Positions 33,392-41,620 of a stretch of DNA of 49,559 nucleotides are shown here, one piece after another (the stretch's first letter is position 1; the number at the start of each line of letters is the position of its first letter). The stretch lies in assembly GCF_001580025.1 (NCBI RefSeq), contig NZ_LSZO01000144.1, positions 1 through 49,559 of the forward strand, read 5' to 3'. The notes below the pieces were generated by a model. That model did not search any database. It had not been told where the DNA came from and saw only the letters and a list, made by a program, of their open reading frames with translations. The translations under genes were made by a program, and so were the position numbers. The DNA comes from Ventosimonas gracilis. Lineage in GTDB: Bacteria > Pseudomonadota > Gammaproteobacteria > Pseudomonadales > Pseudomonadaceae.

Positions 33392-34201
33392 TCAGATGCG
33401 CTCCCTGATTTGTTGCCGTATTGCATTGGCAAGCGGATGCAGCCTTTCAGGGGTCGCTTCGCCCACGAGGCTGTAGCCAAAACCACCATCCGACCAGACA
33501 AATCCATGCACATCCCCCGCCGCTACAGCGGTCATGGTGCTGTCGTCACGCTTGGGCATGGGCTGGGCGAGCATCACCAGGCGGGTGCCTTTGTCGTCGT
33601 CATACATCAATAGCACTGCTGCGCCGTGCGTGCCTGCCACTACGCGCCCACCCATAAAGCGATAACCGGAGGTTTCCAGTTCAGGAATGGCAATGGGGTG
33701 GCCGGTGCGCTCTTGCGCCCAAGTCGCCAACAGGGGTTTGTCTTGCGCGCGCAGTTCTACCGGTCTTAGGCGGTCGGGGGCGTAGACGCTGTAGCTGGCA
33801 ATGGCCTCATGCCCCAGTGCCATCAAACCTGCGCTGCTACCCATGCCCATGCCGCGCACCATCCAGCCGCCCGCGCCGCCCACCGCCAGCAACAGGCTGG
33901 CGGCTGCACTCAGCGCCCAATAGGGAAGCCGCCACTTGTTCCACCATGATTTTTCACTTGCATACGTCCCCAGCATGCGGCGCAGATTCAGTTCAGGCGG
34001 CAGCGGTTCTGCGGCAATGGGTGCCAAAGTGTCGCGCAATTGCTGGCGCTGCGTGCGCCAGGCGGTGACGCGGGCAGCAACCGCCGGATGGGTTTCGAGA
34101 TATGCGGTAACTTCGGCGCGGCGCAGGCCATCGAGCTGTTCATCGGCAAAGGCATGCAAATCGTCTTCGGTAATCGGGCGCTCGTTCACATCATTCTCCA
34201 T
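33392..34201 (-). CDS. Anti-sigma factor, membrane-bound
   Basis: Predicted 269 residues. The N-terminal cytoplasmic part (DDLHAFADEQLDGLRRAEV, TAYLETHPAVAARV) is the usual anti-sigma domain without the zinc-binding His/Cys set. One membrane helix follows (YWALSAAASLLLAVGGAGGW, about residues 92-112), then a periplasmic domain. It should hold the ECF sigma factor inactive until an envelope signal arrives. Its start overlaps the sigma gene by 11 bp. Confidence 0.88.
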   Translation of the reverse strand: MENDVNERPITEDDLHAFADEQLDGLRRAEVTAYLETHPAVAARVTAWRTQRQQLRDTLAPIAAEPLPPELNLRRMLGTYASEKSWWNKWRLPYWALSAAASLLLAVGGAGGWMVRGMGMGSSAGLMALGHEAIASYSVYAPDRLRPVELRAQDKPLLATWAQERTGHPIAIPELETSGYRFMGGRVVAGTHGAAVLLMYDDDKGTRLVMLAQPMPKRDDSTMTAVAAGDVHGFVWSDGGFGYSLVGEATPERLHPLANAIRQQIRERI

Positions 34202-34721
34202 TCATGGCATTTTTCACGATGCGCAGCGGCGCACGGGTGCTTTCGCCGGACAGCAGCCGGTGCAGGCGGTCACGCGCCCGTGACAGGCGCGACATGACAG
34301 TGCCCACGGGAATATCCAGCACCTTGGCAGCCTCAAGATAGGAAAGGTCTTCTACGGCAATCAGCAGCAATACGCTGCGCTGCTCATCGGGCAGATGCGC
34401 CAGTGCGCTCATCACGTCTTGGCAGTGCAAGTGTTCTTCCTGTGTGGCGCGGATGCTTGCCGGTTCAGCCCCATCGATAGGCAGCATGCGCGGTTGTCGG
34501 GTCGCACGGCGCAACCGGGTCATCGCCAGGTTGTGCAAGATGGTGAACACCCAGGCACGGGCATTGCCGTCATCACGGCATTGATGCCAGCGCCCAATGG
34601 CGCGTTCCAGGCAGTCTTGCACCAAATCATCGGCATCCCACGCATCGTGCAGCAAGGCGCGGGCATAGCGCCGCAGGGCGGGTATCAGCGGTGAGAGGGT
34701 GCGCATGATGTCTGGTGGCAT
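34191..34721 (-). CDS. ECF-family RNA polymerase sigma factor
   Basis: Predicted 176 residues from the ATG at 34721 (GAGGAAAC upstream). Sigma region 2 is seen in LLHDAWDADDLVQDCLERA and RAWVFTILHNLAMTRLRRA; region 4 in LPDEQRSVLLLIAVEDLSYL and AKVLDIPVGTVMSRLSRARD. It is encoded with its anti-sigma factor and diverges from the msr operon. Both directions carry the same promoter-like sequence, so it probably activates itself and the msr genes. Confidence 0.92.
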   Translation of the reverse strand: MPPDIMRTLSPLIPALRRYARALLHDAWDADDLVQDCLERAIGRWHQCRDDGNARAWVFTILHNLAMTRLRRATRQPRMLPIDGAEPASIRATQEEHLHCQDVMSALAHLPDEQRSVLLLIAVEDLSYLEAAKVLDIPVGTVMSRLSRARDRLHRLLSGESTRAPLRIVKNAMNGE

Positions 34722-34777
34722 AGGTTTCCTCGTGACCGGCAATGTCGATTCCCTGCAAGCGCAAGGTTGCAGACCAG

Positions 34778-34804
34778 TAGACGCACACAACGCCAATTTA
34801 TTCC
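34778..34804 (-). promoter_or_regulatory. ECF-type promoter for the sigma/anti-sigma genes
   Basis: On the minus strand GGAATAAA and GTCTAC are separated so that GGAAT and GTCTA lie 17 nt apart. The identical arrangement occurs on the plus strand at 34862-34888. It lies about 57 bp before the sigma start. Confidence 0.7.
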
Positions 34805-34861
34805 ACCCTGCCGCGATTTTCTTATTTAAGCAAGTCAGCCCCAAAAAAATTTCACAAAGCT

Positions 34862-34888
34862 GGAATAAAGCCGTTCTGCACAAGTCTA
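34862..34888 (+). promoter_or_regulatory. ECF-type promoter for the msr operon
   Basis: GGAATAAAG, then GTCTAC, with 17 nt between GGAAT and GTCTA, matching the divergent site at 34778-34804. The predicted start of transcription is about 60 bp before the msrB ATG. Confidence 0.7.
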
Positions 34889-34955
34889 CGCAAGCAGGAA
34901 TCCTCGCCGCGCTGCCCTTCGCGGCGTGACTTGAAATCACATTCAGGAGCTTGTC

Positions 34956-35465
34956 ATGTTGACACGACGTTTCATTCTGTTCTCGGGTGCTGCCTGCCTT
35001 GCGGGCGGCACGGGGTTGCTGTCCCTGCTGTCAAAGACCGCCTGGCAGGCGCATGCCGCCTCCGGCAACTTCCCGTTTGCTCTCGATGATGACGAGTGGC
35101 GCAAGCGCCTGACAGCCCAGCAGTACGCCATTTTGCGAAGGCATGGCACTGAGCGCCCCTATTCCAGTGCGCTCAATAACGAGAAACGACGTGGCATCTT
35201 TGTCTGCGCGGGCTGTGAGAAAGAACTGTTTTCGTCCACAACCAAGTATGACAGCCGCACCGGCTGGCCGAGCTTCTGGATGCCGATTAGCAAAGAGGCC
35301 GTGGGCGAAAGCCGCGACACGTCTTACGGCATGGTGCGCACCGAAATTCACTGCGCCTATTGCGGCGGGCATTTGGGGCATGTCTTCAATGACGGCCCGC
35401 CGCCCACCGGCTTGCGCTACTGCATGAATGGCGATGCCATGTTGTTCAAGCCCTTTGATAGCTGA
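34956..35465 (+). CDS. msrB: Peptide methionine-R-sulfoxide reductase MsrB, exported
   Basis: Predicted 169 residues. The Arg-Arg start (MLTRRFILFSGAACLAGG) resembles a Tat or Sec signal, so the enzyme should act in the periplasm. MsrB motifs are CAGCEKELFSS, GWPSFWMPI, CAYCGGHLGHVFNDGP with the zinc Cys pairs, and LRYCMNGD with the catalytic Cys. It repairs R-methionine sulfoxide in oxidised proteins. First gene of a four-gene operon; the next follows in 11 bp. Confidence 0.92.
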   Translation: MLTRRFILFSGAACLAGGTGLLSLLSKTAWQAHAASGNFPFALDDDEWRKRLTAQQYAILRRHGTERPYSSALNNEKRRGIFVCAGCEKELFSSTTKYDSRTGWPSFWMPISKEAVGESRDTSYGMVRTEIHCAYCGGHLGHVFNDGPPPTGLRYCMNGDAMLFKPFDS

Positions 35466-35476
35466 AGGAACCTGCC

Positions 35477-37291
35477 ATGCTGTTGTTTATTTTTGCCTAT
35501 CTGGGCGGCGTGCTGACCATGCTCAGCCCGTGCATTTTGCCGGTGCTGCCGTTCGTGTTTACCCGTGCCGGACAGCCTTTCATGCGCTCAGGCTTGCCGA
35601 TGCTGATGGGCATGGCTGCGAGTTTTGCCCTGGTCGCCTCGCTGGCAACCGTGGCTGGTGGCTGGGTGGTTGCCGTCAATGATTATGGGCGCTTGGCCGC
35701 CATGGTGTTGCTGGCGGGTTTTGGCGTGCTGCTGTTGTGGCCGGGTTTGGCGGCGCGGCTGGCCGCACCTGTGGCCGCATTGGGCGGGCGTTTGTCGGCC
35801 AAATCGGCCAAAACCGATGGCGGCGGGGTCGGCAGTTCGGCATTATTGGGCGTGGCAACCGGTCTGTTGTGGGTGCCTTGCGCCGGACCAGTTCTGGGCT
35901 TGATTTTGACCGGAGCGGCCTTGAACGGCCCCAACGTCAATACCAGCTTATTGCTGTTGACCTATGCCTTGGGCGCTGCCACCTCACTGGCGTTGGCGTT
36001 GTTGGTCGGTGGCAAGGTGTTTGCCGCGATGAAACGCGCCTTGGGGCTAGGCGAATGGATGCGCCGCAGCATGGGCGCTCTGGTATTGGTGGCAGTCGGT
36101 GCGATTGCATTGGGGCTGGATACCGGCCTGTTGACCCAACTGTCGCTCGCCAGCACCAATGCGATTGAACAGCGTCTGCTGGACGGATTGAAACCGATGC
36201 CGGTCGAACCGTCGGCTGAAAATCCCGCGTCCCCCGCGATGATGGCGGCCAATCCCGCCATGATGATGAGCGCCAATCCCGCGATGATGGCCGCAGACCC
36301 CGCATTGGCAGAAAACGCCGCGCTTGCCGTGGAAGGCACGCTGCCGCCATTGGATGGCGTGACGCAATGGCTCAATTCCCCACCGCTGACCGTGGAATCT
36401 TTACGCGGCAAGGTCGTGTTGATTGATTTTTGGACGTATTCCTGCATCAACTGCCTGCGTGCCATTCCCCATGTGCGTGCCTGGGCAGAAAAGTACAAAG
36501 ACCAAGGCTTGGTCGTCATCGGCGTGCATACGCCGGAATTTGCCTTTGAGCGCAAAATCAGCAACGTCGAACGCGCCATTGCCAGCCAGAAAATTACCTA
36601 TCCGGTCGCGGTGGACAACAGCTATGCCGTCTGGCGCGCGTTCAACAACCAATACTGGCCTGCACATTATTTTATCGATGCCAAGGGGCAGATTCGTCAC
36701 CACCAGTTTGGCGAGGGCGAGTACGAACAGTCCGAACGCATCATCCAGCAATTGCTGCGTGAAGCCGGACAATCGGATGTGGCAGACGACGTGATTACCA
36801 TCGTTGCGACCGGCGCTGAAGCCGCACCGGATTTTCAGAATGTGCTGTCGCCGGAAACCTACTTGGGATTTCAGCGTGCCAGAAATTTCATCTCGCCGGG
36901 CGGCTTTATGCGCGGTGGTATCAAGCACTACACCACGGACGAGCCACGCTTAAACGAATGGGGCTTGAGCGGCCAGTGGCAGGTGGGTGAAGAGCACGCC
37001 AGCCTCAAAAGTTCCCAAGGCGGCATTACCTTTCGCTTTCACGCGCGGGATTTGCACTTGGTGCTCGGCCCAGGCGAGGGCGGCAAGCCGGTGCGCTTCA
37101 AAGTCACCATAGACGGCGTGCCGCCCGGTGTCGTGCATGGTGTGGACATCAACGCCGAGGGCGAAGGCGTGGTGCAAGAAGAGCGCCTCTATCAACTGAT
37201 CCGTCAAAACGATGGCTCGATTGGCGAACACCGCTTTGACATCCAGTTTCTTGACCCGGGCGTTCAAGCCTATGCCTTCACCTTTGGTTGA
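35477..37291 (+). CDS. DipZ-like fusion: CcdA/DsbD membrane domain, thioredoxin, C-terminal domain
   Basis: Predicted 604 residues in three parts. Residues 1-230 are a CcdA/DsbD-like membrane domain with the redox-active CILPVLP and VPCAGP cysteines, which carries electrons across the inner membrane. A linker of NPAMM-like repeats follows (about 248-280). Residues 300-440 form a TlpA-like thioredoxin domain with CINC (DFWTYSCINCLRAIP). The last 150 residues resemble the extra domain of mycobacterial DipZ. It probably supplies reducing power to periplasmic MsrA and MsrB, as inferred from the operon. Confidence 0.87.
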   Translation: MLLFIFAYLGGVLTMLSPCILPVLPFVFTRAGQPFMRSGLPMLMGMAASFALVASLATVAGGWVVAVNDYGRLAAMVLLAGFGVLLLWPGLAARLAAPVAALGGRLSAKSAKTDGGGVGSSALLGVATGLLWVPCAGPVLGLILTGAALNGPNVNTSLLLLTYALGAATSLALALLVGGKVFAAMKRALGLGEWMRRSMGALVLVAVGAIALGLDTGLLTQLSLASTNAIEQRLLDGLKPMPVEPSAENPASPAMMAANPAMMMSANPAMMAADPALAENAALAVEGTLPPLDGVTQWLNSPPLTVESLRGKVVLIDFWTYSCINCLRAIPHVRAWAEKYKDQGLVVIGVHTPEFAFERKISNVERAIASQKITYPVAVDNSYAVWRAFNNQYWPAHYFIDAKGQIRHHQFGEGEYEQSERIIQQLLREAGQSDVADDVITIVATGAEAAPDFQNVLSPETYLGFQRARNFISPGGFMRGGIKHYTTDEPRLNEWGLSGQWQVGEEHASLKSSQGGITFRFHARDLHLVLGPGEGGKPVRFKVTIDGVPPGVVHGVDINAEGEGVVQEERLYQLIRQNDGSIGEHRFDIQFLDPGVQAYAFTFG

Positions 37292-37308
37292 TTTAGAGGA
37301 GTGACATC

Positions 37309-38013
37309 ATGAAAACCAAAATCCCATCCTTCTTCGCCGTGGTTGCCGCCACAGCCTTATTCGTCGGCCTCAGCGGCGCTTTGCCCGCAGGCGCACAGGA
37401 AGGTATTGCCATTCCCGCGCCCAAACTCGACCAAACCGATGCCTCTGGCCTTCAGGTAGCCGTACTGGCGGCGGGATGCTTCTGGGGCGTGCAGGGCGTG
37501 TTCCAGCATGTTGAGGGCGTTGAAAATGCGGTCTCCGGCTACGCGGGCGGGGATGCCAAAACCGCCAATTACCGCGCCGTCGTCAGCGGTCGCACGGGTC
37601 ACGCCGAAGCGGTACAAGTGACCTATGACCCGAAGGTCATCAGCTATGGCGAGATTTTGCAGATTTACTTTTCAGTCGCGCATGACCCGACCCAACTCAA
37701 CCGCCAAGGGCCGGACAGAGGCACGCAATACCGCTCGGCCATCTTCCCGCAAAACATCGAGCAGGCACAAATTGCCAGCGCCTATATCGACCAGCTCAAT
37801 GCCGCGAAAACCTACCGCGCCGCCATCGTCACCACCATTGAAGTGGACAAACCCTTTTACGTTGCCGAGGATTATCACCAAGACTATATGACCAAACACC
37901 CCACCCAGCCCTATATCGTCATCAATGACCTGCCCAAGGTGGACAACCTCAAGCAGTTGTTCCCCGAGCGTTTCAGGAACATACCGCGACTGGTTGCCCA
38001 TAACGAAACTTGA
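37309..38013 (+). CDS. msrA: Peptide methionine-S-sulfoxide reductase MsrA, exported
   Basis: Predicted 234 residues with a signal peptide ending near LPAGAQE. The catalytic motif is AAGCFWGVQGVF, followed by GYAGGDAKTANYRAVVSGRT, GHAEAVQV and AHDPTQLNRQGPDRGTQYRS, all typical of MsrA. It repairs S-methionine sulfoxide in the periplasm and complements MsrB two genes upstream. It follows the DipZ-like gene by 17 bp with AGAGGAG before the ATG. Confidence 0.93.
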   Translation: MKTKIPSFFAVVAATALFVGLSGALPAGAQEGIAIPAPKLDQTDASGLQVAVLAAGCFWGVQGVFQHVEGVENAVSGYAGGDAKTANYRAVVSGRTGHAEAVQVTYDPKVISYGEILQIYFSVAHDPTQLNRQGPDRGTQYRSAIFPQNIEQAQIASAYIDQLNAAKTYRAAIVTTIEVDKPFYVAEDYHQDYMTKHPTQPYIVINDLPKVDNLKQLFPERFRNIPRLVAHNET

Positions 38014-38108
38014 GGAGGAATGCCTGCATTGACAAAAACCGGGGGTTTGAAAGGCTTTATCCACCGCATGGATAAAAACATGGAGTAGCAAACAACAAGG
38101 AGGCAACC

Positions 38109-39284
38109 ATGCAACCCAATCGACGACACCTGATGCAAGTATTCGCGCTAGGCCTGACATCGGGCATGACAACACGCCTATGGGCGAATGAATTGACGGG
38201 CTACAACGTAGCTGCGGCTACGGAGTTCCTGTCCACCATTCCGAGAAAAACCGGCGATCCGGTCGTCTTTACCTATGCGCTGGATAAAAGCCCCATCAAA
38301 GCCACCACTGGCGGCTGGGCGCGAGATGTCACCGTCAAGGAACTGCCGATTGCCACCGGCATTGCCGGTGCGCACCTGTTCATCAATGCGGGCGGCGCGC
38401 GTGAAATGCACTGGCACGATTCGGTGGAATGGGGTTATATCGCGGGCGGGAATTGTCAGGTGACAGTGGTTGACCCGCATGGCGAAACCGAAGTGGTCAA
38501 TCTTAATCCGGGGGATTTATGGCATTTCCCCAGAGGGCATGCGCACTCGGTACAGACGCTGGGCGAGAAGCCGTGCCACGCCATTCTTGCATTCAACGAC
38601 GGTCTGTATTCCGACCACGGCACCTTCGGTATCAGCGACTGGATGAGTCGTTATGAACCTGCGGTGCTGTCAAAGGTTTTGGGTGTGTCACAGGAAATCA
38701 TTGCGCAACAGCCCTTGGGCGAAACCTACATCATGCAAGGGCCTGTGCTGGCACTTGACGGACCGCAAGCACGCAAGGCGCGGCCACTTGCACCAGAAAA
38801 AACGCACCGTTATCCCCTGATCGCAAGTACGCCTTTGGTTCAGAACGCGGGCGGTGAGCTTTATCTGGCAACGCGCAAGGAGTTTCCACTGGCGCAGGAG
38901 TTCAGCAGCCTCTTGTTGCGGCTGAATGCCGGTGCCATGCAGGAGCCGCATTGGCATCCCAATGCCAACGAATGGCACTACATCCTGAAAGGCAAGGTGC
39001 GCATAACGTTGTTTTCTCCCGACAAACGAGTCGCCGTCGCCGATATTGGCGCGGGAGATATTGCCTATATTCCAAGCAACTGCGGCCATTCGATACTCAA
39101 TATTGGCAACGAAACCGCAGAAATTCTCGGAGCGCTGGATAGTGGCGATTATCAAATCAGCAATCTCCCTGATTGGCTGTCCAACGCGCCACGACATCTG
39201 GTTGCCAATAATATGGGGATTTCCGAGTTGGCCTTACCTGAGTTCCCGAAGGGACAGCATATTGTTGCGGGAGTCGCCCGATAG
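38109..39284 (+). CDS. Bicupin, oxalate decarboxylase-like, exported
   Basis: Predicted 391 residues with a twin-Arg-like signal (MQPNRRHLMQVFALGLTSGM). Two cupin domains carry metal sites: REMHWHDSVEWGYI with PRGHAHSV, and EPHWHPNANEWHYIL with NCGHSILN, the manganese ligand pattern of oxalate decarboxylase. The lid loop reads SDHGT where, as I recall, classical decarboxylase has SENST, so the key Glu is replaced by Asp; activity and substrate are therefore uncertain. It lies 95 bp after msrA, perhaps with its own leader. A hairpin with T-run ends the operon. Confidence 0.82.
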   Translation: MQPNRRHLMQVFALGLTSGMTTRLWANELTGYNVAAATEFLSTIPRKTGDPVVFTYALDKSPIKATTGGWARDVTVKELPIATGIAGAHLFINAGGAREMHWHDSVEWGYIAGGNCQVTVVDPHGETEVVNLNPGDLWHFPRGHAHSVQTLGEKPCHAILAFNDGLYSDHGTFGISDWMSRYEPAVLSKVLGVSQEIIAQQPLGETYIMQGPVLALDGPQARKARPLAPEKTHRYPLIASTPLVQNAGGELYLATRKEFPLAQEFSSLLLRLNAGAMQEPHWHPNANEWHYILKGKVRITLFSPDKRVAVADIGAGDIAYIPSNCGHSILNIGNETAEILGALDSGDYQISNLPDWLSNAPRHLVANNMGISELALPEFPKGQHIVAGVAR

Positions 39285-39305
39285 ACACATCACAATGTAA
39301 TTCCA

Positions 39306-39338
39306 AGCAGGTTCGGTTTCTGACCATCCCTGCTTTTT
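39306..39338 (+). terminator. Terminator after the bicupin gene
   Basis: AGCAGG and CCTGCT flank a 17-nt loop and are followed by TTTTT, 21 bp after the bicupin stop. The rest of 39339-39444 may hold a short coding remnant on the minus strand (ends MATSPDTR at about 39351) that I cannot identify. Confidence 0.55.
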
Positions 39339-39444
39339 CGTTTCAGCGCGTATCGGGTGACGTTGCCATGCGCAGCGCCCAAGGGGCGACCTCCATGCTC
39401 GGCAACGCATTCGTTTCCAGCGTCACATGCGAAAGCGCCTTGTA

Positions 39445-39729
39445 AATAGGCAATGCGACAAACAATCGGCATCAAGCCGTGACTGTTTTATCTTTCCATT
39501 AAAAAAGCCCCCGAAAAATCGGAGGCTTCTGGGATGAAACGGTGAAGAAAACCTACGCCGCCTTGCGCATTTTGGCGGTTTTGCCGTCAACCACATCGAT
39601 CACGATTTGCCGCCAGGTGCCGTCGTCAATCAAATCCGCCAGCACCGCGCCAAGGTCATTGAAATAGACCTCATCACGGCGAACAACCAACTCGCCGTTC
39701 TGGTGCAGTTCCACCACATACACATCCGC
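39445..39729. repeat. 285-bp direct repeat, right copy
   Basis: Matches 32878-33162 with constant offset. This copy lies at the 3' end of the intact gene 39553-40359 and its terminator. Confidence 0.9.
39501..39528 (-). terminator. Rho-independent terminator of gene 39553-40359
   Basis: On the minus strand AGCCTCCGA-tttt-TCGGGGGCT is followed by a T-run, 25 bp after the stop codon. Confidence 0.85.
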
Positions 39730-40359
39730 GCCCCGGTCATACAGCACCGAGACCTGGCCCGCAAATTTCGCCGTCGAAACGGTAAAGTTGATGGCGGGCG
39801 GCGTGCGGATGATGTCAGCAGGCTTTGGGTCAACGCACGTAAAATCTCGTGCATTGGCATCGACCAATAGATGAGTAATCTTCCTGAATCCGTCGGGTGC
39901 AGGCAGGTGTTCCATCTGTTCGATCAACTGCGCCAGTTCCAGGCACTGCGGTTTGGGAACCGGCAGCCTGGCCGGGGCCGCGCCGAGAATTTGCGTGGTT
40001 ACGGTATGCGACACGCCATCTGACCCGATTTCGGTACGTTCTTCCGGCGTATCCGCCCGCAAACCGTCAAAACGGCGGCGGGCGTAGGGACGCACAAAGA
40101 CCTTGGTGCCTTCATCGGGAATCACGCTCGCCAAACGGCGGTCAAGCACCATAAATTGGGTGCGGCCGGTTTTGACGATAATCGCCTCATCGGTCAGCGC
40201 CACAACCTTGCCGCCAAACGGCTTCGGGTCAAACGCAATCCCCAGCATGGATGGCTGGGGCAGACCATCGATAATGCCGTATTTGAATCCGCGAGCATTG
40301 CTCGGCACATGGGGTCTGAGCAAGGTTTGCAACTGGGCTTTAAGAAGTGAACGATTCAT
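39553..40359 (-). CDS. Conserved ICE protein, unknown function (intact copy)
   Basis: Predicted 268 residues from the ATG at 40359 (GGAGAT upstream). No signal or membrane segment. The N-terminal half has a beta-rich stretch (GGKVVALTDEAIIVKTGRTQ, FMVLDRRLASVIPDEGTKVF); the C-terminal half ends ADVYVVELHQNGELVVRRDE, WRQIVIDVVDGKTAKMRKAA. I do not recognise the family. A deleted duplicate lies at 32986-33199. The leader carries copy B of the two-hairpin element and a GC hairpin. Confidence 0.72.
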   Translation of the reverse strand: MNRSLLKAQLQTLLRPHVPSNARGFKYGIIDGLPQPSMLGIAFDPKPFGGKVVALTDEAIIVKTGRTQFMVLDRRLASVIPDEGTKVFVRPYARRRFDGLRADTPEERTEIGSDGVSHTVTTQILGAAPARLPVPKPQCLELAQLIEQMEHLPAPDGFRKITHLLVDANARDFTCVDPKPADIIRTPPAINFTVSTAKFAGQVSVLYDRGADVYVVELHQNGELVVRRDEVYFNDLGAVLADLIDDGTWRQIVIDVVDGKTAKMRKAA

Positions 40360-40392
40360 GGGGAATCTCCAAATAAAAATGGGACTCCCCAG

Positions 40393-40419
40393 CCCCAAGG
40401 GGTGGTTTGTCCCTTGGGG
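40393..40419 (-). promoter_or_regulatory. GC leader hairpin before gene 39553-40359
   Basis: CCCCAAGGG and CCCTTGGGG form a perfect 9-bp stem with a 9-nt loop, 33 bp before the start. On the transcribed strand it begins within GTCTTTCACCCC. Confidence 0.55.
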
Positions 40420-40471
40420 TGAAAGACGCATAGCGTCCGTGAAAAAACCAGCCAGCGCACAGTTGCCGCGC

Positions 40472-40530
40472 CGCAGTCCTGATGGCCTTGACTGCCTGGG
40501 ATGCTGTCAGCGTCGCCGACAAACATGGGG
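40472..40530 (-). promoter_or_regulatory. Two-hairpin leader element, copy B
   Basis: Hairpin 2 pairs GCAGTC with GACTGC (40473-40495), a compensated change from the GCAGCC/GGCTGC of copy A. Hairpin 1 is weaker here (TGTC with GACA), though CATGTTTG on the transcribed strand is kept. About 115 nt before the start of gene 39553-40359. Confidence 0.6.
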
Positions 40531-40594
40531 ATGGATGTTGTAGCAGCATCAAACGCTTTGCACGCAGAAAACGGGATTGGGTGATACCTGTTTT

Positions 40595-41137
40595 CTACTC
40601 AAGCTCGTAGACCGGCAGCCCCGGCAACAATGGTGCATCGGCATCAAAGATCAGAATGCGCACGTCGGCCTCAGAAGCCAGAAACAGCACCTGCGTCAAA
40701 TCGTCCGGCATGCCTTTATCGCGGTGAATCTGCCGCAAGTCGTCAGCAGTGATGCCGTCCACATGCAGCAGGTTGGCATCCGTCCACGGTGTGGCCATCA
40801 GTTTTACGCCGATGGCCGGGCTGTACGGAATGCGAAAGGCGATCAACAGGAACCGCTCGGGCGTGGCAATATCGGCCAGTTGCATCAGGTAGTGGTTGGA
40901 CGATTCGCACAGGTGCGCCGAGCTGATTTCCCAGCAGCGGCTGTAGATGCCTGTACTGAACCCCAGACGTTGCGCAACCGCTTGCGCGGCTTGTTCGGAA
41001 TCGGCATCGCCGATGTGGACGGCGCGGCCATCCACATCATCGCCGTAGATGGCATACACCGGCGCTTGGGTTTGCACTACGCGCAGATTCAAATAACCGC
41101 GTACAAAGGGATTGGAAGCGTTGGAAGATTGAGACAT
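40595..41137 (-). CDS. DUF5983-like ICE protein
   Basis: Predicted 180 residues from the ATG at 41137 (TTGGAGAA upstream). FVRGYLNLRVVQTQAPVYAI, FSTGIYSRCWEISSAHL, FLLIAFRIPYSPAIGVKL and VRILIFDADAPLLPGLPVYE fit what I know as DUF5983, found among ICE accessory genes. No signal peptide or membrane helix. Function unknown; older annotations that call it a transporter subunit have no support here. Confidence 0.65.
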   Translation of the reverse strand: MSQSSNASNPFVRGYLNLRVVQTQAPVYAIYGDDVDGRAVHIGDADSEQAAQAVAQRLGFSTGIYSRCWEISSAHLCESSNHYLMQLADIATPERFLLIAFRIPYSPAIGVKLMATPWTDANLLHVDGITADDLRQIHRDKGMPDDLTQVLFLASEADVRILIFDADAPLLPGLPVYELE

Positions 41138-41167
41138 GGGATTTCTCCAAAAGTGGGTGATGGAGCC

Positions 41168-41186
41168 AATCCCCGCACCGGGGATT
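41168..41186 (-). promoter_or_regulatory. GC leader hairpin before the DUF5983-like gene
   Basis: AATCCCCG-cac-CGGGGATT, 30 bp before the start. On the transcribed strand it follows CTTTCACCCATCGGGG. Confidence 0.5.
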
Positions 41187-41222
41187 GAACCCCGATGGGT
41201 GAAAGAAACGCGTCAACAGCGA

Positions 41223-41615
41223 TTACCATCCGTGGTAGTTCAAAACCAGATCGGTAATCACTTGACGGCGTTCAAGATCAAGACGACCCAAATCGGCCAG
41301 TCCTTCAAAATCACAGCGTTTGAGTAACGGTGCGCTGTCGTGGGCGTTATAAAAACTCACCATTGCGGCCAGAAACAAGCGCTCGCCGCGACTGAGCACA
41401 TCCAGCGCTTCGGCAATCATGGGCAGATTGGGACGTAAATCCCAAATACTGCTCGCCCGGTTCAAGCCTTCGCGGCTGCCCTCGCCAAACCATTGCGGTC
41501 CAGCAATTTCAACGCCGCGTTTCCAGGCGTGGAAAAACTCGTGGGGTGCAAGCTCGAAATGCTGTTGCTCGCGTTCAATCTGTTCGAGAGCGCCATCAGG
41601 TAGCGTTGTGCTCAT
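41223..41615 (-). CDS. Conserved ICE protein, unknown function
   Basis: Predicted 130 residues from the ATG at 41615. Mostly helical and soluble: FELAPHEFFHAWKRGVEIAG, ALDVLSRGERLFLAAMVSFY, LADLGRLDLERRQVITDLVL. The ribosome binding site (CCGGAGTG) lies inside the last codons of a 24-residue open frame whose stop is 5 bp upstream, so the two are probably coupled. No family recognised. Confidence 0.65.
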   Translation of the reverse strand: MSTTLPDGALEQIEREQQHFELAPHEFFHAWKRGVEIAGPQWFGEGSREGLNRASSIWDLRPNLPMIAEALDVLSRGERLFLAAMVSFYNAHDSAPLLKRCDFEGLADLGRLDLERRQVITDLVLNYHGW

Positions 41616-41620
41616 GTGAA

